Shown: positions 54,046 to 63,690, counted from the stretch's first letter. The stretch: 64,000 nucleotides of DNA from Cochleicola gelatinilyticus (GCF_001637325.1 NZ_LRXL01000053.1:124001-188000), one strand, 5' to 3'. Program-made: numbers and translations. The notes: a model not told the origin generated them from the sequence alone.

Positions 54046-54222
54046 ATGTGGTTTAAAAAGCGAACCCGCTTAGATATATTAAAAAAGAAGTATCAAGAAC
54101 TTATGCGTAAGTCGTATGAAGTTGCTTTAAACGATGAAGAGAAAAGCGACCGACTTAATAAACAAGCGCAAAAGATTTTTGATGAGATTAGATATATGAG
54201 TATGAAATATGCTGATAAGTAA
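54046..54222 (+). CDS. Small helical protein (Lacal_2735-like)
   Basis: A 58-residue basic, helical protein starting MWFKKRTRLDILKKKYQELM and ending MSMKYADK. Its pattern (short hydrophobic-basic start, DxLxxKYxxLxxxxYxxxxxDxxKSDxxxxxAxxIxxEI) fits a small conserved flavobacterial family known from Lacinutrix. Convergent with, and one base from, the BtuF-like gene end. Function unknown. Confidence 0.7.
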   Translation: MWFKKRTRLDILKKKYQELMRKSYEVALNDEEKSDRLNKQAQKIFDEIRYMSMKYADK

Positions 54223-54223
54223 G

Positions 54224-55000
54224 TCAGTGCAATGTTCTAAAATAATTAAAAGCTTTTTTTAAACGCGACCCATACCAGCTAAAATACTCTCCATCAACCA
54301 AAATTGTTTCAACACCTGTTTCTTCTTGAATTTCAATTAAATGCTTTTCTTTAAATGGAAAAGGTTCGGAAGATAACAATAGTAAAGACACCTTCTCTTT
54401 AAGCTCACTTAAATCGATTTCTGGATAACGAGATTTGGAATCGTCTAAAAAGTTTTCAAACTTATTTAATCGAAGTAATTCATTGATAAAAGTATCTTGT
54501 CCCGCGACCATATATGGATTTTTCCAAATTAAATAACCAACTTTTCGTGTTGGCTTGTTCTTCATGAAATTCGTAAAATCTTTCTTTTCTTTATCAATTT
54601 CTGAAATAAGATCCGCAGCTTTTTTTTCAACCTTAAGAATACTTCCTAATAATTTAATCATTTCGATACTTTCAGATATTGATGAAATATCACTAATCCA
54701 TACAGGAGCAATTTTTTCTAAATGAAACACCATCTCCTTGGTGTTTTCTTCTTTATTACAAATAATGAAATCTGGGTGTAGCGCTTTAATTTTTTCTAAA
54801 TTTACTTGCTTAGTACCCCCAACCACAGTCGCTTTTTTTCGAATATTCTTTGGATGCACACAAAATTTTGTAACTCCAACCAATTTATCTTCTAATCCAA
54901 GCTCTACAAGTAATTCGGTTTGTGATGGAACTAAAGAAATAATTCTCGAAGGAACACTAGTAATTATTACATCTCTTAGTAGCTGATCTTTAATTAGCAT
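54224..55000 (-). CDS. Helical-backbone metal/cobalamin receptor, BtuF-like, without signal peptide
   Basis: A 258-residue protein of the ABC substrate-binding (BtuF/FepB) fold: [51 protein letters not shown] and [12 protein letters not shown]. It has no signal peptide or lipobox, so it is probably cytoplasmic, unlike true periplasmic receptors. A B12- or iron-chelate-handling role is inference. It overlaps pyrF by 11 bases and so is translationally coupled to it. Confidence 0.82.
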   Translation of the reverse strand: MLIKDQLLRDVIITSVPSRIISLVPSQTELLVELGLEDKLVGVTKFCVHPKNIRKKATVVGGTKQVNLEKIKALHPDFIICNKEENTKEMVFHLEKIAPVWISDISSISESIEMIKLLGSILKVEKKAADLISEIDKEKKDFTNFMKNKPTRKVGYLIWKNPYMVAGQDTFINELLRLNKFENFLDDSKSRYPEIDLSELKEKVSLLLLSSEPFPFKEKHLIEIQEETGVETILVDGEYFSWYGSRLKKAFNYFRTLH

Positions 55001-55808
55001 TAAGAATTGCTTTCATTTGTAACTGTAATGTTTCAGCAGCAGCAGCAGCAGCTTGAGCAAAATCAGTCGTATTCGACGCATATATTATCCCGCGAGATGA
55101 GTTAATAAGCAAATCTACATTCGAGGTCATTCCATACCTACACACTTCTTCTAAACTACCTCCTTGCGCTCCAACGCCTGGCACCAGTAAAAAACTATTG
55201 GGAACGATGTTTCTAATTTCAGATAGAAACTCTGCTTTGGTAGCACCCACAACATACATTAAATTTTCACTATTTTCCCAAGACTTAGAAGTTTCGAGCA
55301 CTTTCTTATAAAGTTCCACACCTTCTATATTCTGCGTTTGAAAATCGAAAGCACCTTGGTTTGAGGTAAGCGCTAATAATATGGTGTGTTTCGATTTAAA
55401 CTCCAAAAAAGGCTCAACAGAATCTTTTCCCATATAGGGAGCGACAGTTACAGAATCGAATGCCATATCTTCGAAAAATGCTTTCGCATACATGCTTGAT
55501 GTATTACCAATATCACCGCGTTTTGCATCTGCAATAGTAAATAGTTCTGGGTATGCTTCATTAAGATACGATATAGTCTTCTGAAGCGATTTCCATCCCT
55601 TTATCCCATACGCTTCATAAAAAGCGGTGTTGGGTTTATAAGCAACTGCCAAGTGATGAGTAGCATCTATAATTGCTTTGTTAAATTCGAAAATAGGATC
55701 TTCTTGTTCTAGTAAATACTTCGGAATTTTATCCAAATCCACATCTAAACCAATGCATAAAAAAGATTTTTTTTTCTGAATTTCTGAACGCAGATTATCG
55801 GTGGTCAT
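54990..55808 (-). CDS. pyrF: Orotidine 5'-phosphate decarboxylase
   Basis: A 272-residue enzyme for the last step of UMP synthesis, of the longer subfamily-2 type. [13 protein letters not shown] at the start, the catalytic [34 protein letters not shown] and [11 protein letters not shown] are diagnostic. It lies 21 bases after prfA and overlaps the BtuF-like gene. Confidence 0.95.
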   Translation of the reverse strand: MTTDNLRSEIQKKKSFLCIGLDVDLDKIPKYLLEQEDPIFEFNKAIIDATHHLAVAYKPNTAFYEAYGIKGWKSLQKTISYLNEAYPELFTIADAKRGDIGNTSSMYAKAFFEDMAFDSVTVAPYMGKDSVEPFLEFKSKHTILLALTSNQGAFDFQTQNIEGVELYKKVLETSKSWENSENLMYVVGATKAEFLSEIRNIVPNSFLLVPGVGAQGGSLEEVCRYGMTSNVDLLINSSRGIIYASNTTDFAQAAAAAAETLQLQMKAILNAN

Positions 55809-55829
55809 CGCAAAAAAAATTAAAAGTCT

Positions 55830-56906
55830 TTAAAAAGTTTCTCCGGTAGCTTTTAGCTTTTCGGTATTGCTCACTAACTGAAGCTCATCGATTATTTTTT
55901 GAATATCTCCGTCGATAATATTACTAAGATCATATAAAGTAAGATTTATTCTATGATCGGTAACCCTTCCCTGCGAATAATTATATGTTCTAATTTTTGC
56001 GCTACGGTCACCGCTGGTTACCATCGAGCCACGCTTTTCTGCATCTTCAGCTTGTTTTTTAGCCAATTCAAGATCGTACAATCTTGATCGTAACACCTTA
56101 AAAGCTTTCTCTTTGTTTTTATGTTGTGATTTTTGATCTTGACATTGCGCCACCAATCCTGTGGGCTCATGCGTTAAGCGCACAGCAGAATACGTGGTGT
56201 TTACAGACTGTCCTCCAGGACCAGATGAACAGAAATAATCAACACGCACATCTTTTGGATCTATTTCAACATCAAATTCTTCGGCTTCAGGAAACACCAT
56301 CACCGTTGCGGCACTGGTATGAACTCTCCCCTGCGTTTCGGTTTGTGGAACTCGTTGAACACGATGAACACCTGCTTCAAACTTTAAAATTCCATAAACA
56401 TCATCACCTTCAATTTCAAATTGTATTTCTTTAAAACCACCGCTTGTACCTTCACTAAAATCTACCACACTTGTTTTCCAACCTTTGCTCTCACAATATT
56501 TGGTATACATTCTAAATAGGTCGCCAGCAAAAATACTCGCTTCGTCCCCACCTGTTCCTGCGCGAATTTCCATCACGGCATTTTTAGTGTCTTCAGGGTC
56601 TTTTGGAATTAATAGAAATTTAATATCGTCTTCTAATTTAGGAATGTGCCCTTTGGCTTCTTCAAGCTGCATTTTGGCCATTTCAACCATTTCCTCATCA
56701 CTTCCGTCGGCAATAATCTCTTCCGCTTCATTAATGCGATCGGTAAATTTTAAATACTCTTCTCGCTTATCCATAAGCAAACGAAGATCTTTGTACTCTT
56801 TATTTAATTGAACGTAACGTTTCTGATCGGTAATAATATCTGGCTGAATAATGAGGTCACTTACCTCATCAAAGCGTTGTTTTACTATTTGAAGTTTTTC
56901 TAACAT
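55830..56906 (-). CDS. prfA: Peptide chain release factor 1
   Basis: A 358-residue class I release factor that hydrolyses peptidyl-tRNA at UAA and UAG. The GGQ motif is at residues 231-233 ([16 protein letters not shown]); the ribosome-contact block [20 protein letters not shown] precedes it. [15 protein letters not shown] in place of the proteobacterial GRGGQHVNTTDSAVR is the usual Bacteroidota form. TAAATTTG -7 box on the minus strand at 56944-56951. Confidence 0.96.
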   Translation of the reverse strand: MLEKLQIVKQRFDEVSDLIIQPDIITDQKRYVQLNKEYKDLRLLMDKREEYLKFTDRINEAEEIIADGSDEEMVEMAKMQLEEAKGHIPKLEDDIKFLLIPKDPEDTKNAVMEIRAGTGGDEASIFAGDLFRMYTKYCESKGWKTSVVDFSEGTSGGFKEIQFEIEGDDVYGILKFEAGVHRVQRVPQTETQGRVHTSAATVMVFPEAEEFDVEIDPKDVRVDYFCSSGPGGQSVNTTYSAVRLTHEPTGLVAQCQDQKSQHKNKEKAFKVLRSRLYDLELAKKQAEDAEKRGSMVTSGDRSAKIRTYNYSQGRVTDHRINLTLYDLSNIIDGDIQKIIDELQLVSNTEKLKATGETF

Positions 56907-57020
56907 AAAAATTGATTCATGCTTGTTTATCTACAGGCAACTGCAAATTTACAATAATTTAGTGAAATTAATTTTGCTGAAAACTGAAATGATTTCTGAA
57001 AAGTAACGACGTATTTAATC

Positions 57021-57545
57021 ATGAACACGTTACAAAAAATAGGTTTAGGGGGTGGGTGTCATTGGTGTACTGAAGCTGTTTTTCAGTTATTAAAAGGTGT
57101 CACTGCTGTTGCTCAGGGATATATTGCTTCAGATGGGGAGAATACTTCCTTTTCTGAAGCTGTTATTGTAACCTTTAATACGGAGGTTATCTCTTTACAT
57201 ACTTTACTTTCTGTTCATTTACAATCTCATAAATCTCGATCGAATCATTCTTTTCGTGAGAAATATCGAAGTGCTGTTTACTATTTTTCAGAAGAACAAA
57301 AACAACTATCTATCGAATATTTGCGAGAAGCTCAAGAAAAGCTTCAGTTGGAAAATGGGCAAAATAAAAACGCGTATATCACTAAGGTGCTTCCTTATAA
57401 AGGTTTTAGGGAGAGCAGGGAATCGCTTCAAAACTATTTCAGAAAAAACCCCGAAGCTCCATTTTGCCAACGTTATATTGTGCCAAAATTGGTCAAAATT
57501 CCTTCAGAAATAAAGAAAAATAACCATTCTATTCTTACAAAATAA
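57021..57545 (+). CDS. Divergent MsrA-family peptide methionine sulfoxide reductase
   Basis: A 174-residue MsrA-like protein. The catalytic Cys13 and Glu18 lie in GGGCHWCTEAVF, with His replacing the usual Phe of GCFWC. The family's QGxDxGxxYRS is replaced by NHSFREKYRS, and the AExYHQxY block by SLQNYFRKN, while the C-terminal FCQ and P are kept. It may reduce Met sulfoxide with altered specificity, or have another thiol function. Its end overlaps the convergent membrane-protein gene by 11 bases. TAATTTTG -7 box at 56969-56976. Confidence 0.75.
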   Translation: MNTLQKIGLGGGCHWCTEAVFQLLKGVTAVAQGYIASDGENTSFSEAVIVTFNTEVISLHTLLSVHLQSHKSRSNHSFREKYRSAVYYFSEEQKQLSIEYLREAQEKLQLENGQNKNAYITKVLPYKGFRESRESLQNYFRKNPEAPFCQRYIVPKLVKIPSEIKKNNHSILTK

Positions 57546-58266
57546 GTCCTTTTTCTTTCTCTTCATGCCCTTTCGCTATTTGAAAGTTTCGATTTAGCAT
57601 GTAATTGACCAGTAACACCAATGCAAGTATATATAGGGTTCGCTCTGGGAAATAAGTTATCTCTATATTAAAGAAATAGGCCGCCAAAGCGCAAAGATCT
57701 GCCAAAATAAAACACAGCACCATATATAAGAATATAAGTGGTGTTTTCCCCTCATAACGTTCATTATACATAAAGCCTACAAAACCTAAAACAATAATAA
57801 TTCCTCCTTGAATAAAGAATAAAATATATTGAAAACTGGTGTCAAGCCCTTCTTTAATTACGTCGGATAGATAATATACGTTAAATGCATTGAGGCCAAT
57901 TAGTGACAATGCAAGCAAAATAATGAGCGGAGTTGATCTGGAGAATTTCAGCTTTTTTATGTTTCCGTAAGAGAGCATGGTGTATGCAAAAATAGTAAGC
58001 AGAAAAGTAAATGTCTTATTAATTGGATCTTCGTATGCCAGCATTAGAATGTCGCGTAGAGTAAGACAAATAAAAGCTACAAAAAGATATCCTCGAACAT
58101 ACCCTTTATTTAAAATAAAAAATATAAACAAAAGTAGTGATGTGATAACTCTTACAAGACGATTGGTCTGAACATCAAAAGCATAAACCGTCGCAATATT
58201 TATAAGAATGAATATAACACAAAAGACTGTTAACTGAAGAAAAGGTCCAGGTAGTTTTGTCATCAT
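57535..58266 (-). CDS. Polytopic membrane protein of unknown function
   Basis: A 243-residue membrane protein with about seven or eight helices and short loops; the tail is charged (AKGHEEKEKGLIL). It resembles YhhN/TMEM86-like eight-helix proteins in layout, but I cannot confirm a family. It starts 47 bases after the purM stop on the same strand. Confidence 0.65.
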   Translation of the reverse strand: MMTKLPGPFLQLTVFCVIFILINIATVYAFDVQTNRLVRVITSLLLFIFFILNKGYVRGYLFVAFICLTLRDILMLAYEDPINKTFTFLLTIFAYTMLSYGNIKKLKFSRSTPLIILLALSLIGLNAFNVYYLSDVIKEGLDTSFQYILFFIQGGIIIVLGFVGFMYNERYEGKTPLIFLYMVLCFILADLCALAAYFFNIEITYFPERTLYILALVLLVNYMLNRNFQIAKGHEEKEKGLIL

Positions 58267-58313
58267 AAAAAATACAGATCTATCAATAAATGGGAAATAT
58301 AAGAAATTTCTTA

Positions 58314-59498
58314 CTAATCACCATATTTAAAAGTTCCGAATTCACTTTTAATTGTTAACTCTGTTTTTTCTGAAGCATTTACCTTCCCTATAACCTGTGC
58401 GTCTATATTAAAAGAATTTGCTATTGAGATAATAGTATCGGCAATTTCTGAAGGAACATATAACTCCATTCGATGTCCCATATTAAATACTTGATACATT
58501 TCTTTCCAATCTGTTTTACTCTCCTCTTGAATCATTTTGAACAGCGGCGGAATGGGAAATAAATTATCTTTTATAATATGTAAATTTTGAACAAAATGAA
58601 GGATTTTAGTTTGTGCTCCCCCACTACAATGGACCATTCCATGAATATTTTCCGGACCATATTGAGAAAGTATTTTTTTAATTACTGGCGCATAAGTTCT
58701 TGTTGGAGATAGCACCAGCTTCCCTGCATTTAAAGAGCTATTAGGTACAGTATCCTGCAATTTTTTAGATCCGGAGTAAACAAGTTCATTAGGAACAGCA
58801 TGATCATAACTTTCAGGGAATTTCGACGCTAATTCATGGGAAAAAACATCATGACGTGCAGAAGTAAGTCCGTTACTTCCCATTCCTCCATTGTATTCGT
58901 TTTCGTATGTTGCTTGTCCGAAAGAAGCAAAACCAACAATAACATCACCCTCACGGATATTGGCATTATTTATAACATCACGGCGTTTCATGCGGGCTGT
59001 TACTGTAGAATCTACAATAATAGTTCGAACTAAATCTCCTACATCTGCTGTTTCCCCTCCGGTGGAATGAATTTCGACACCAAATTCTTTGAGTTCGGCA
59101 ATTAAATCTTCAGAACCATTAATTATAGCTGAAATAACTTCTCCAGGAATTAGATTTTTATTCCTCCCAATGGTAGATGAAAGAAGAATTTTATCTACGG
59201 CTCCTACACAAAGAAGATCATCGATATTCATAATAAGTGCATCTTGAGCAATCCCTTTCCAAACGGATAGGTCTCCCGTTTCTTTCCAATACATGTAGGC
59301 GAGGGAAGACTTTGTACCGGCACCATCGGCATGCATTACCAAACAATATTCTGGATCTCCCGTTAAATAATCTGGGATAATCTTACAGAATGCCTGTGGA
59401 AACAACCCTTTATCTACATTTTTAATTGCGTTATGTACATCTTCTTTAGATGCTGAAACACCACGTTGTGCGTACCGTTTTGAAATTTCCTGACTCAT
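58314..59498 (-). CDS. purM: Phosphoribosylformylglycinamidine cyclo-ligase (AIR synthase), long Bacteroidota form
   Basis: A 394-residue PurM-superfamily enzyme making aminoimidazole ribonucleotide in purine synthesis. RYAQRGVSASKEDVHNAI, MHADGAGTKSSLAYMYW, IAQDALIMNIDDLLCVGA, STGGETADVGDLVRT and FNMGHRMELYVP are present. It is about 45 residues longer than enterobacterial PurM, as is usual in this phylum. TACTTTTG -7 box at 59518-59525 (minus strand). Confidence 0.92.
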   Translation of the reverse strand: MSQEISKRYAQRGVSASKEDVHNAIKNVDKGLFPQAFCKIIPDYLTGDPEYCLVMHADGAGTKSSLAYMYWKETGDLSVWKGIAQDALIMNIDDLLCVGAVDKILLSSTIGRNKNLIPGEVISAIINGSEDLIAELKEFGVEIHSTGGETADVGDLVRTIIVDSTVTARMKRRDVINNANIREGDVIVGFASFGQATYENEYNGGMGSNGLTSARHDVFSHELASKFPESYDHAVPNELVYSGSKKLQDTVPNSSLNAGKLVLSPTRTYAPVIKKILSQYGPENIHGMVHCSGGAQTKILHFVQNLHIIKDNLFPIPPLFKMIQEESKTDWKEMYQVFNMGHRMELYVPSEIADTIISIANSFNIDAQVIGKVNASEKTELTIKSEFGTFKYGD

Positions 59499-59517
59499 GA
59501 GATAATGCTTTCAACAG

Positions 59518-59525
59518 CAAAAGTA
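59518..59525 (-). promoter_or_regulatory. Promoter -7 box candidate of purM
   Basis: CAAAAGTA, i.e. TACTTTTG on the minus strand, 19 bases before the purM ATG and only seven bases after the curli operon terminator. Confidence 0.5.
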
Positions 59526-59531
59526 CACAAT

Positions 59532-59563
59532 AAAAAAACGTACCGAAAGTTCGGTACGTTTTT
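59532..59563 (-). terminator. Terminator of the curli operon
   Basis: Long perfect inverted repeat AAAAACGTACCGA with TCGGTACGTTTTT (59534-59546 with 59551-59563); on the minus strand it ends in a seven-T run. It lies 22 bases after the stop of the last gene of the csg operon. Confidence 0.92.
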
Positions 59564-59585
59564 AAAAGTGTTTTTTAATCCTTAT

Positions 59586-61112
59586 TTACTCTTCCCAGTC
59601 GGGCATAGAGGCATTTGTAAAAAGGATTTTAGTAGGCTCTGTTCCATTTTGTGTAGTTCTGTATATAGTTTTAGGAGCACCTGCATTGTTCCCAGATCTC
59701 GTGAAAATATAAGAACCGTCTGTAGGTGAAAATCGAGGTCCCAAATCATTCTCACCAAATTGCACTCCTGTTAAAATTTCAGATTCTGAATCACTCATAA
59801 TTGGATGAAAATAAAGCCTGCCCTCTAAAATTCTATAGGTTTGATCATCTTCAAATTCAGATTCGTCTCTTGAATAAACTACGGCAGTTCCTTGGGCGTT
59901 AACATCAATTCCTTTTACAGCTCCATTTACTTCATCGTAATCTAACAGAACAGCTTCCTCTTGCAAGGTCACAATATTTAGCACATATAGTCTTACATCA
60001 TATCCACTCTCATTGTTAGTTTTAATTAATAGCAAATTATTATTATTTTCAAATTCTTGAATCTCGGAAATGAATGAGCCATCAGGAGTAGAATATCTTA
60101 ATAAAGTATTACCCCCATTAGGTGAAACACTATATAATTTATCAAAATTTGGATAATATAAAATACTCCCATTTCTACCCCAACTAAAATTTATTTCATC
60201 TTGTCTAAACCCGGCTACAGGTACTGTATTTGTCACCTGATTTACATCGCTTCCATCTTCATCCATTGTAAACAATTGCAAATTTCCACCAACGGTCCTA
60301 AAAAAAGCAATTTTATTTATGGCAATATTTCGTCTTGGCATAAAACTATTGGCATTTTCACTTGTAAGTTGCAATACATTCACATCCACATCTTCGTTAT
60401 TATCTTCTTCACTTTCATTTCCTGAAAAAATAACATTATTCCCGTTTATTTGTTTCACAAAAAGAAACGGATTATCGGGCGAGTCTAGAGTACTGAACTC
60501 GCTAATTGGAGAGCTTACAGGATCGTTAACCTCATCACTTACCATGATCTGCCAAAAATAATTGGTTCCTAGTTGTAACCCGCTAACCGTTTGAACGGTA
60601 TCTTCAATGTTCTCGAAAATACGAATCTCATCGGTGGTTCCATTTCGTAGTTCTAATGTATAGAGAAGGTCATCGTTATTAGAATCGGTGGCATTCCATG
60701 CGAAGTCAATTTCAAGAGGAAGCCCAGTTGCTTCATCTTCTGGAAAAATAAGCTCTGGAACCGAAGGTGGGGTATTATTGGAAACTGAAGTAGTTAATTC
60801 GAAAGCAACATTAGACGTATTGTTTAATGTAACTGTTACAGATTCGAAAGCGGTAACAAATCCATCAAATTCAGCTTGGACAGAATAATCGTCAACGGTC
60901 ACATTTTCAAGAATAAATTCACCATCACTATCTGTAAATACTGTACTAGTAGCAGGACTTGTTGAGATTTTCGCATTTTCAACAGGATCACCCGTAATTT
61001 CTTCTATAACAGTTCCTGTAATAGTTCCCGTTCCAAGGACCTCAACACCATCTTCACTACAGCTCGAAAAAATGACTGTTATAAGTAACAAATAAAGTTT
61101 AATATGTTTCAT
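59586..61112 (-). CDS. Lipoprotein with carboxypeptidase-regulatory, Fn3-like and propeller-like domains
   Basis: A 508-residue lipoprotein (lipobox VIFSSCSE, Cys18). Residues ~29-110 form a CarboxypepD_reg-like beta domain (GTITGTVIEEITGDPVENAK, VDDYSVQAEFDGFVTAFESV); ~115-205 an Fn3-like domain (PELIFPEDEATGLPLEIDFA, LQLGTNYFWQIMVSDE); ~210-505 a TolB/WD40-like propeller (LFTMDEDGSDVNQVTN, RFSPTDGSYIFTRSG). It starts three bases after csgG and is the last gene before the terminator. Not part of classical curli operons; a role at the cell surface with the curli fibre or secretion pore is inference. Confidence 0.8.
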   Translation of the reverse strand: MKHIKLYLLLITVIFSSCSEDGVEVLGTGTITGTVIEEITGDPVENAKISTSPATSTVFTDSDGEFILENVTVDDYSVQAEFDGFVTAFESVTVTLNNTSNVAFELTTSVSNNTPPSVPELIFPEDEATGLPLEIDFAWNATDSNNDDLLYTLELRNGTTDEIRIFENIEDTVQTVSGLQLGTNYFWQIMVSDEVNDPVSSPISEFSTLDSPDNPFLFVKQINGNNVIFSGNESEEDNNEDVDVNVLQLTSENANSFMPRRNIAINKIAFFRTVGGNLQLFTMDEDGSDVNQVTNTVPVAGFRQDEINFSWGRNGSILYYPNFDKLYSVSPNGGNTLLRYSTPDGSFISEIQEFENNNNLLLIKTNNESGYDVRLYVLNIVTLQEEAVLLDYDEVNGAVKGIDVNAQGTAVVYSRDESEFEDDQTYRILEGRLYFHPIMSDSESEILTGVQFGENDLGPRFSPTDGSYIFTRSGNNAGAPKTIYRTTQNGTEPTKILFTNASMPDWEE

Positions 61113-61115
61113 AAG

Positions 61116-62516
61116 TTAATTAAGTTTTTTAGTAACACTTTTTTTCGACAGGTTAAAGTAGTAGTTAAAACCAGCTCCAAAATTAAAATAAAAATCGTCC
61201 CTTCTCCCCGCAACTAGTCGATCCAATTCGTCGTTAAAATCGATGTTATGTTCTGCGAAAATTTTTAAACCGATTCTCGGGGAAAGAAAATATTCTACAC
61301 CACCTCCGTATTGAGCTTTAAAAAAGGTAGCATTAGTGTTCTTATTTGAAATCCCTTGAATAAGCCCTCCACCCGCATATAAATAAGGAGATATATCATC
61401 ATTAGGTAATATGTCCAGTTGTAAATTAAATTCTATACTACCGTAAGTATCGCTGGTTTTAGTAATAGCACCATAATCTAATTGAAAAACATTTGCGGAA
61501 ACCCCTGCCCTAAAATAAGGGGACAATCTTTTTTGATACCCTAATCCTGCAAATACTTCAAATTCATTAGTATTATAATCACCATCTAAGATACCAAGTC
61601 CTCCAGTAAAACTAAGGTTATCCGAGTATTCTCTTTCAACAAAAAGACGATCGTAAAGACGTGTTGATTCTTCAATCTGTTTCTCTTCCTCATAGGTTGC
61701 AACTAATTTATCGTTTACTGCTTTCCCTCCTTGCGCTCCCCAAAATTGATCTTTCACCCCTTCTACAATTAGATCATGAACTGCCTTTTCAATAGCATCT
61801 TTCACTGCAAGTTGTACTGGTTCATTTTGAGTAATTCCCGTTTCAGCCTCAAACAATCGCTGGAATTTTACAAATCTGAAAAAACTGGCATCTAAAGCTT
61901 GTGATAAAATTGTTTTTGAAACATATATTGTTTTCAAGATTTCACCATTATTGGTTGATACCGCCCGAAGGTATACTGTTATTCGATCTTGACGATACTG
62001 TGCTGATCCTCCTAATCCAAAATATCGTGCACCTAAGCCACCCGTTACAATATTTGTATCATAGGATACAACTCCACCTTCTAATAATAATCCTGCGTAT
62101 AACAGGGGTGGTAAAGGAGGTTCGTTAGGATTAAGATTTTTAATATACTCTTTCTTAGTATTTCGAATGATATTTCGTTCTGTTGTAAGATTTGTGAGGT
62201 TTTCTCTTTCAATAGGTATGAACCAGCCCGAATCTTCAAGGGCTTTAATTAATATTGTGGTTCCCCCTTGTGTAATTGCTGTACTAAATGTACTTCCGTT
62301 TTCAACTGGTTTATACTGTCCAGTTTGATCACTAAAATTATAAACAGCTACCTCTACAGGATTAGCTGCTTCTGGTAAATCTAAAAGATTTTGGGTGGAA
62401 GATGAAAATTCACCCGTTCTAGATTTCTTTTGTAACATTGGCTGATTGAAGTAGGCCCCACATGAATTAAGTAAAAAGAGGGAAGCCACCAGTGCTAGCT
62501 TGTAAAATATATTCAT
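61116..62516 (-). CDS. csgG: Curli secretion pore CsgG with C-terminal barrel-like extension
   Basis: A 466-residue lipoprotein (lipobox FLLNSCGAY, Cys19). The CsgG domain is at about 40-275: AVYNFSDQTGQYKP, LIKALEDSGWFIPIERENLTN, LLEGGVVSYDTNIVTGGLGA, YLRAVSTNNGEILKTIYVSK and the terminal helix. Residues ~290-460 add an outer-membrane beta-barrel-like domain (SDNLSFTGGLGILDGDYN, YLYAGGGLIQGIS, GVEYFLSPRIGLKIFAEHNI) absent from enterobacterial CsgG but frequent in Bacteroidota. It forms the nonameric channel that exports curlin subunits. Follows csgF by nine bases. Confidence 0.92.
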   Translation of the reverse strand: MNIFYKLALVASLFLLNSCGAYFNQPMLQKKSRTGEFSSSTQNLLDLPEAANPVEVAVYNFSDQTGQYKPVENGSTFSTAITQGGTTILIKALEDSGWFIPIERENLTNLTTERNIIRNTKKEYIKNLNPNEPPLPPLLYAGLLLEGGVVSYDTNIVTGGLGARYFGLGGSAQYRQDRITVYLRAVSTNNGEILKTIYVSKTILSQALDASFFRFVKFQRLFEAETGITQNEPVQLAVKDAIEKAVHDLIVEGVKDQFWGAQGGKAVNDKLVATYEEEKQIEESTRLYDRLFVEREYSDNLSFTGGLGILDGDYNTNEFEVFAGLGYQKRLSPYFRAGVSANVFQLDYGAITKTSDTYGSIEFNLQLDILPNDDISPYLYAGGGLIQGISNKNTNATFFKAQYGGGVEYFLSPRIGLKIFAEHNIDFNDELDRLVAGRRDDFYFNFGAGFNYYFNLSKKSVTKKLN

Positions 62517-62525
62517 ATAAAATTT

Positions 62526-62930
62526 TTAATTTGGGACGACTACTTGTGTGGTTTCGCCAGTTAAAATATCGAGGATGTTTATCACTAAGCCTTCGCCAGA
62601 TTCAAATACTTCTACTGCCAAATTACCAAAACTAAACGTTCCAGGCTCGTCGAAATTTCCAATTCCTTCAATTTGCTGTTGTAATAAATTTCTAGAAATT
62701 TGAGAAAGGATTTGAGCATTTAAAGTTTCTCCAAATCGCTCAAGATCGGTTTGTTCTTCGTTCGGGTTACGACGTGCAGTTAACCCATTCTGAGCTGTTG
62801 CTGATGATTGCAGCCATTGGTAATTAAATGTATCACCTCCAAAAGCGGGATTTTTCGCTTGATACGAAAATTGCTGTGCGAAACAAACGCCACAAAACAT
62901 TAATATAAATAAAGTTAATATAGCTCTCAT
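62526..62930 (-). CDS. csgF: Curli assembly factor CsgF
   Basis: About 134 residues from ATG 62930 (MRAILTLF); the longer frame overlaps csgE by more than 100 bases. Signal peptide ends at CFAQQ, and the mature N-terminus FSYQAKNPAFGGDTFNYQWLQSSA-type segment is the CsgF hallmark that inserts into the CsgG pore. The C-terminal part has GTFSFGNLAVEVFE and ETTQVVVPN. It starts two bases before the csgE gene ends its reading, i.e. the genes are one base apart. Confidence 0.92.
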   Translation of the reverse strand: MRAILTLFILMFCGVCFAQQFSYQAKNPAFGGDTFNYQWLQSSATAQNGLTARRNPNEEQTDLERFGETLNAQILSQISRNLLQQQIEGIGNFDEPGTFSFGNLAVEVFESGEGLVINILDILTGETTQVVVPN

Positions 62931-62931
62931 A

Positions 62932-63690
62932 TTAATAATGTATAAAATTACTTTCCTGATTTTGAAGTGCTTGTAAGTAGCGTATACAACGATATAATGC
63001 TTTGTCTGCCATATCTTCAAGAAATTTCTTTTTAGGTTGTGCAAAAAACTGCCAAACTAGTCTCTCTTCAACCTTTACAGAAATTCTTGTAGATCTTCCA
63101 CGACCAGGAACCTCTTCAATAATAATATTTTTATTGGATTTAACCTGTTTATTTAAGTGATTTAAAGAAAAGATTCTAAAAAAATCTCTTCCTGCCTTTG
63201 TAATAGTATTTTCTATTAAATACCCCTCTGCAATAAATCCATCTTCGGGCGCAGCTTGATCTAAAGAAACTCGCTTTGGAGCTTCATCTGTGATTTCTTT
63301 AAGTTCAGTTTTTCCTCCTTCACCTAAAACAATCCTATCTTGACCAATCGGATTCTTATCTTTATCGTATAACAATAATACAAGAATAATTCTTTCATCT
63401 ACACTATTACCGACAGTAACTGTAGAAAGTAATTTTTTTTCGTTTGCTTTAATATAGAACCGCTCTTCTTGATTTGTCTTTACAATGCTATCATTTTCAT
63501 TTTTCCTAAACATCATAAAATCATACTGAAGATTATAATCTGAAGGCGTAGTATTTTCTGCAGTTGCCGTAAAAGACAAAAACTCGCTATTCTTTTCAAT
63601 TTTAATTTTAGCTATAATCTCAACATTATAAAATTGAGCATAACTTTGTGAAACCAATAATAAAATTAAAATAAATAAAATCCTTTTCAT
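62932..63690 (-). CDS. csgE: CsgE-family curli chaperone with N-terminal extra domain
   Basis: A 252-residue exported protein (signal peptide to about residue 19, SQSYAQ). Residues ~148-240 match CsgE: EGYLIENTITKAGRDFFRIF, STRISVKVEERLVWQFFAQP, KKKFLEDMADKAL. CsgE caps the CsgG channel and delivers curlin. Residues ~20-125 are an added beta-rich domain (VEIIAKIKIEKNSEFLSF, YNLQYDFMMFRKN, RFYIKANEKKLLSTVTVG) whose pattern recalls CsgH-type curli inhibitors; that similarity is inference. Typical enterobacterial CsgE is about half this length. Confidence 0.88.
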   Translation of the reverse strand: MKRILFILILLLVSQSYAQFYNVEIIAKIKIEKNSEFLSFTATAENTTPSDYNLQYDFMMFRKNENDSIVKTNQEERFYIKANEKKLLSTVTVGNSVDERIILVLLLYDKDKNPIGQDRIVLGEGGKTELKEITDEAPKRVSLDQAAPEDGFIAEGYLIENTITKAGRDFFRIFSLNHLNKQVKSNKNIIIEEVPGRGRSTRISVKVEERLVWQFFAQPKKKFLEDMADKALYRCIRYLQALQNQESNFIHY

